In this document: piece by piece, positions 61,908-64,000 of the stretch
How positions within the stretch are numbered: the stretch's first letter is position 1
Layout: every line of letters starts with the position of its first letter
From: Ischnura elegans
Lineage: Eukaryota > Arthropoda > Insecta > Odonata > Coenagrionidae
Length of the DNA: 64,000 nucleotides
Direction of reading: 5' to 3'
Assembly: GCF_921293095.1 (NCBI RefSeq)
Contig: NC_060259.1
Location: 26,915,812-26,979,811, forward strand
Translations under genes and position numbers: made by a program
Notes under the pieces: generated by a model
Databases searched by the model: none
What the model saw: only the letters and a program-made list of their open reading frames with translations
Told to the model about the DNA's origin: nothing

Positions 61908-63653
61908 CACCCATGTCTCGTATAGCGCAAGGGATGCGGTCCTCGGGGTCTTTGCGCTATACGAATTAGCGTTATACGAGAGCGTTTTAACATTGGGAAG
62001 ATAGGGATGCGTTCCTGGTAGCATAGGTGTTGGGTATTGAATTTCCTCTAAAACATCTATATTCCCATAAAAAGCCTTAGAAAACATTATTTATATAAAT
62101 GTTTATAGTTTAAAACATCTTTAAAGATAGTATGCACGCATTTGAAGACTTTTATTCACCTTAAAAAAAATTCTTACGTGCTTTTGAAATTCCCTCCTGT
62201 CGTGCGGGTGGGCTAACATCTGCTATCTCAGGGGTTCGTAATGCATTGCCGGAAGTTGACGATTTTTCAAACTAGTCTAAAAACAACTATTGTGTCACCC
62301 AGGCCCTTTTGTCGCCCATCGAAATGACAGGAAAATGCTACTTCGAATGCCATTTCATAGCTAGCGGAGTTTATGAATGATAAATCATTTTAATTTGAAG
62401 TCCTCCGAGTCATTAGCAGCTACGTGAAACAGTCTTTAAATGCCTTGAAACCTGACCCAGGTTTTCCTTCCCTGAAAATGAATGAACGAGATTGCATTCT
62501 TTTCCAAAAGAATATCTTCTCGTCAACACTAAATCTAGTTGAGGGGGAGAGGAGCCACTTTCAATCACAGCTTGGAGTTCATCAGAAAATGTTGCGGTGA
62601 CTGCGCTATCAACACTTGCATATGCACCTGATATCGCCGCACTGAAAATACCTGCTTGCCGTTTAAATGCTGGAACCAACCGGAGCTTTCACGAAATGTC
62701 TCGGAGCGATTACCACTCTCGTCTTTTTGTACTGATTCTCTATGAACTTTCCGTATGTGTAGACCGCTTGGTTGAAGTTGGTGCGGCTGAGGTCACTGAT
62801 GTTTTAACTTCGTCTTAATTCAAGATAAGGCATCGTACGTTTAAACTTCCGCACAATATCGCTTTGACGCTCTCCATTTTCAAAGCAATTGACCTCTCTC
62901 AAGTCCTCTTCTAGGTTTATGGTTTTTCTTGATAAATTCTTGATTTTTCTACACGCATTCCTATTTTTTGCCATATTCTCTTGGTTTTTACTCTGTATGG
63001 CTCTATCTAAATCACCTTCTTCTGCTGAACTGTATTCCTGAGACGCAGAAGGCCTAAGACTGCGGGGAGGGAACGAAGCCATTGTGTTTGAGACTCTATA
63101 GCGGACCCTTTCACGTGTCGATGCTATTCATGCGCAACTCGGCCACCGCTCCATTTCTCCCCCGTGAATACCGATGACCTAGAAGGCTTTAGCGTAGACG
63201 GTGTGGACCCTCTACCTGGAAGTCAATCGCCCGATAACCTATGACGGCAAAAATACGTCTCAAACCGTATTGCTGAAAAAAAATCATTTCCACTAGCCCC
63301 ACGCTTAATTAACGATCTAAATTATTTATTATCATTCTGTTACGGAGACGAGATAAATTACTTCGGTAAGCCAGCTATCTGGACCCAATGACGAGTAATA
63401 CTTTTGGCCATTGCACAGCAATAGATTTTGATTAATATATATTAACAAAAAAGAGGCTTTGAGGCAAGCAATAACATTAATATGCGTAAAATGATAGCAA
63501 TTTCGTTTGTACTTAGCGCAAGTTCACGTTTTATCACGAGAGCGTTTAAGAGTTTTGATTAGGCTACACTGCGTTGCAATGTTTCCCCGAGGAACGTATT
63601 TGCGCTATATCGAAATTGTGCTAATCGAAATTGCGCTATACGGGACATGGGTG
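61908..63653 (-). mobile_element. Tigger-like DNA transposon, third copy
   Basis: A 1,746-bp element with ends CACCCATGTCTCGTATAGCG / TATACGGGACATGGGTG flanked by TA (61,906-61,907; 63,654-63,655). Nearly identical throughout to 16,352-18,089, in the same orientation, and it shares its transposase lesions. Confidence 0.9.
62413..63082 (-). pseudogene. Tigger transposase remnant, third copy
   Basis: The first frame (63,082-62,804) starts MASFPPRSLRPS and ends at the same LELRRS stop as the 16-kb copy. The second frame (62,679-62,413) begins VPAFKRQAGIFSAAISGAYA, then shifts frame within the first-Asp motif: the DET segment reads in a different frame here. Only the DNA-binding region and the beginning of the catalytic domain remain. 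Confidence 0.8.
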
Positions 63654-63655
63654 TA

Positions 63656-64000
63656 TTTAATTTCTTCAATCTCCAATCTGGGGCTTGCCTATAGGTGGTA
63701 AAATGAATTTCCTGAAAACCGCTTTTAATGAGTCAACTTTTTTAAAAAATTGGCTTCTCTGAGAACATTTAGTGTCATCATTCCGAAATCTCTCCAGTGT
63801 GATAGCCTTGCAGCTTAGTACTAGAAATGCTAGTTGTTCAACCGTCAGTAAAGTTGTTCAGGAATGTAAAATTATATTTCTCTTAAAGTAACACATCATC
63901 TGGGGTGTAACTTTTGAGAAAATAAGATCATTAGGCTTCAATTTCTTGCCTCCAAATGAGTAATTGCATCCTGGAAACAAACCAGCCCCTATAGGAAAGG
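63656..64000. other. Flank of the Tigger element
   Basis: AT-rich DNA to the window edge; nothing recognised. Confidence 0.4.

Overview
The window looks like nuclear DNA from an arthropod, probably an insect with a large genome. It is AT-rich and intron-heavy, has no operons or bacterial-style gene packing, and is crowded with eukaryotic transposable elements (Tigger/pogo, piggyBac, mariner, hAT-like, CR1/jockey-like and RTE-like LINEs, a Penelope-like element, tRNA-derived SINEs). The one confidently identified host gene is Pten. Its PIP3-phosphatase exons lie on the minus strand between 37,594 and 22,330. The N-terminus has the same MANTIS opening that I recall for Drosophila Pten, and the exon phases agree with the vertebrate gene as I remember it.

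Layout. 1-9,100: host DNA, then an old decayed pogo-like transposon (about 2,320-6,055) split by a 5'-truncated CR1/jockey-like LINE (about 3,889-5,937, minus) and invaded by a younger copy of its own family (6,056-9,096). 10,510-18,175: a large inverted repeat with arms of about 1 kb. One Tigger element lies in the spacer and another interrupts the right arm. 18,200-22,330: host DNA, the first copy of a CRE-containing MITE and a 660-bp pogo-type MITE. 22,330-37,594: seven Pten coding exons. Intron 6 alone is 13.56 kb and holds a GC-rich array of GNA-triloop hairpins, a second CRE MITE, a broken TE-like gene, two piggyBac-type MITEs and SINEs. 37,600-41,880: the Pten 5' region, with an in-frame N-terminal extension that could be acylated, followed by a 1.76-kb element with GCTCAC/GTGAGC subterminal repeats.

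41,886-45,032: a dead piggyBac element containing a Penelope-like fragment and the third CRE MITE. 46,807-47,761: an internally deleted mariner. 49,079-52,470: an hAT-like MITE, and a decayed RTE-like LINE that has a second hAT-like MITE inside it. 56,389-56,571: the likely last exon of an unrecognised minus-strand gene whose remainder lies to the right. 57,048-63,653: nested pogo-type MITEs, a CAGTGGCG MITE, SINE remnants and a third Tigger copy.

The elements do not form a pathway; the region is a host tumour-suppressor locus embedded in layered transposon insertions. The most notable observations are the MGVC N-terminal extension of Pten, the GNA-hairpin array in its intron, and the long inverted repeat that could be transcribed into double-stranded RNA. 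The 3' exons of Pten (second half of the C2 domain and the tail) were not found and probably lie left of the window.
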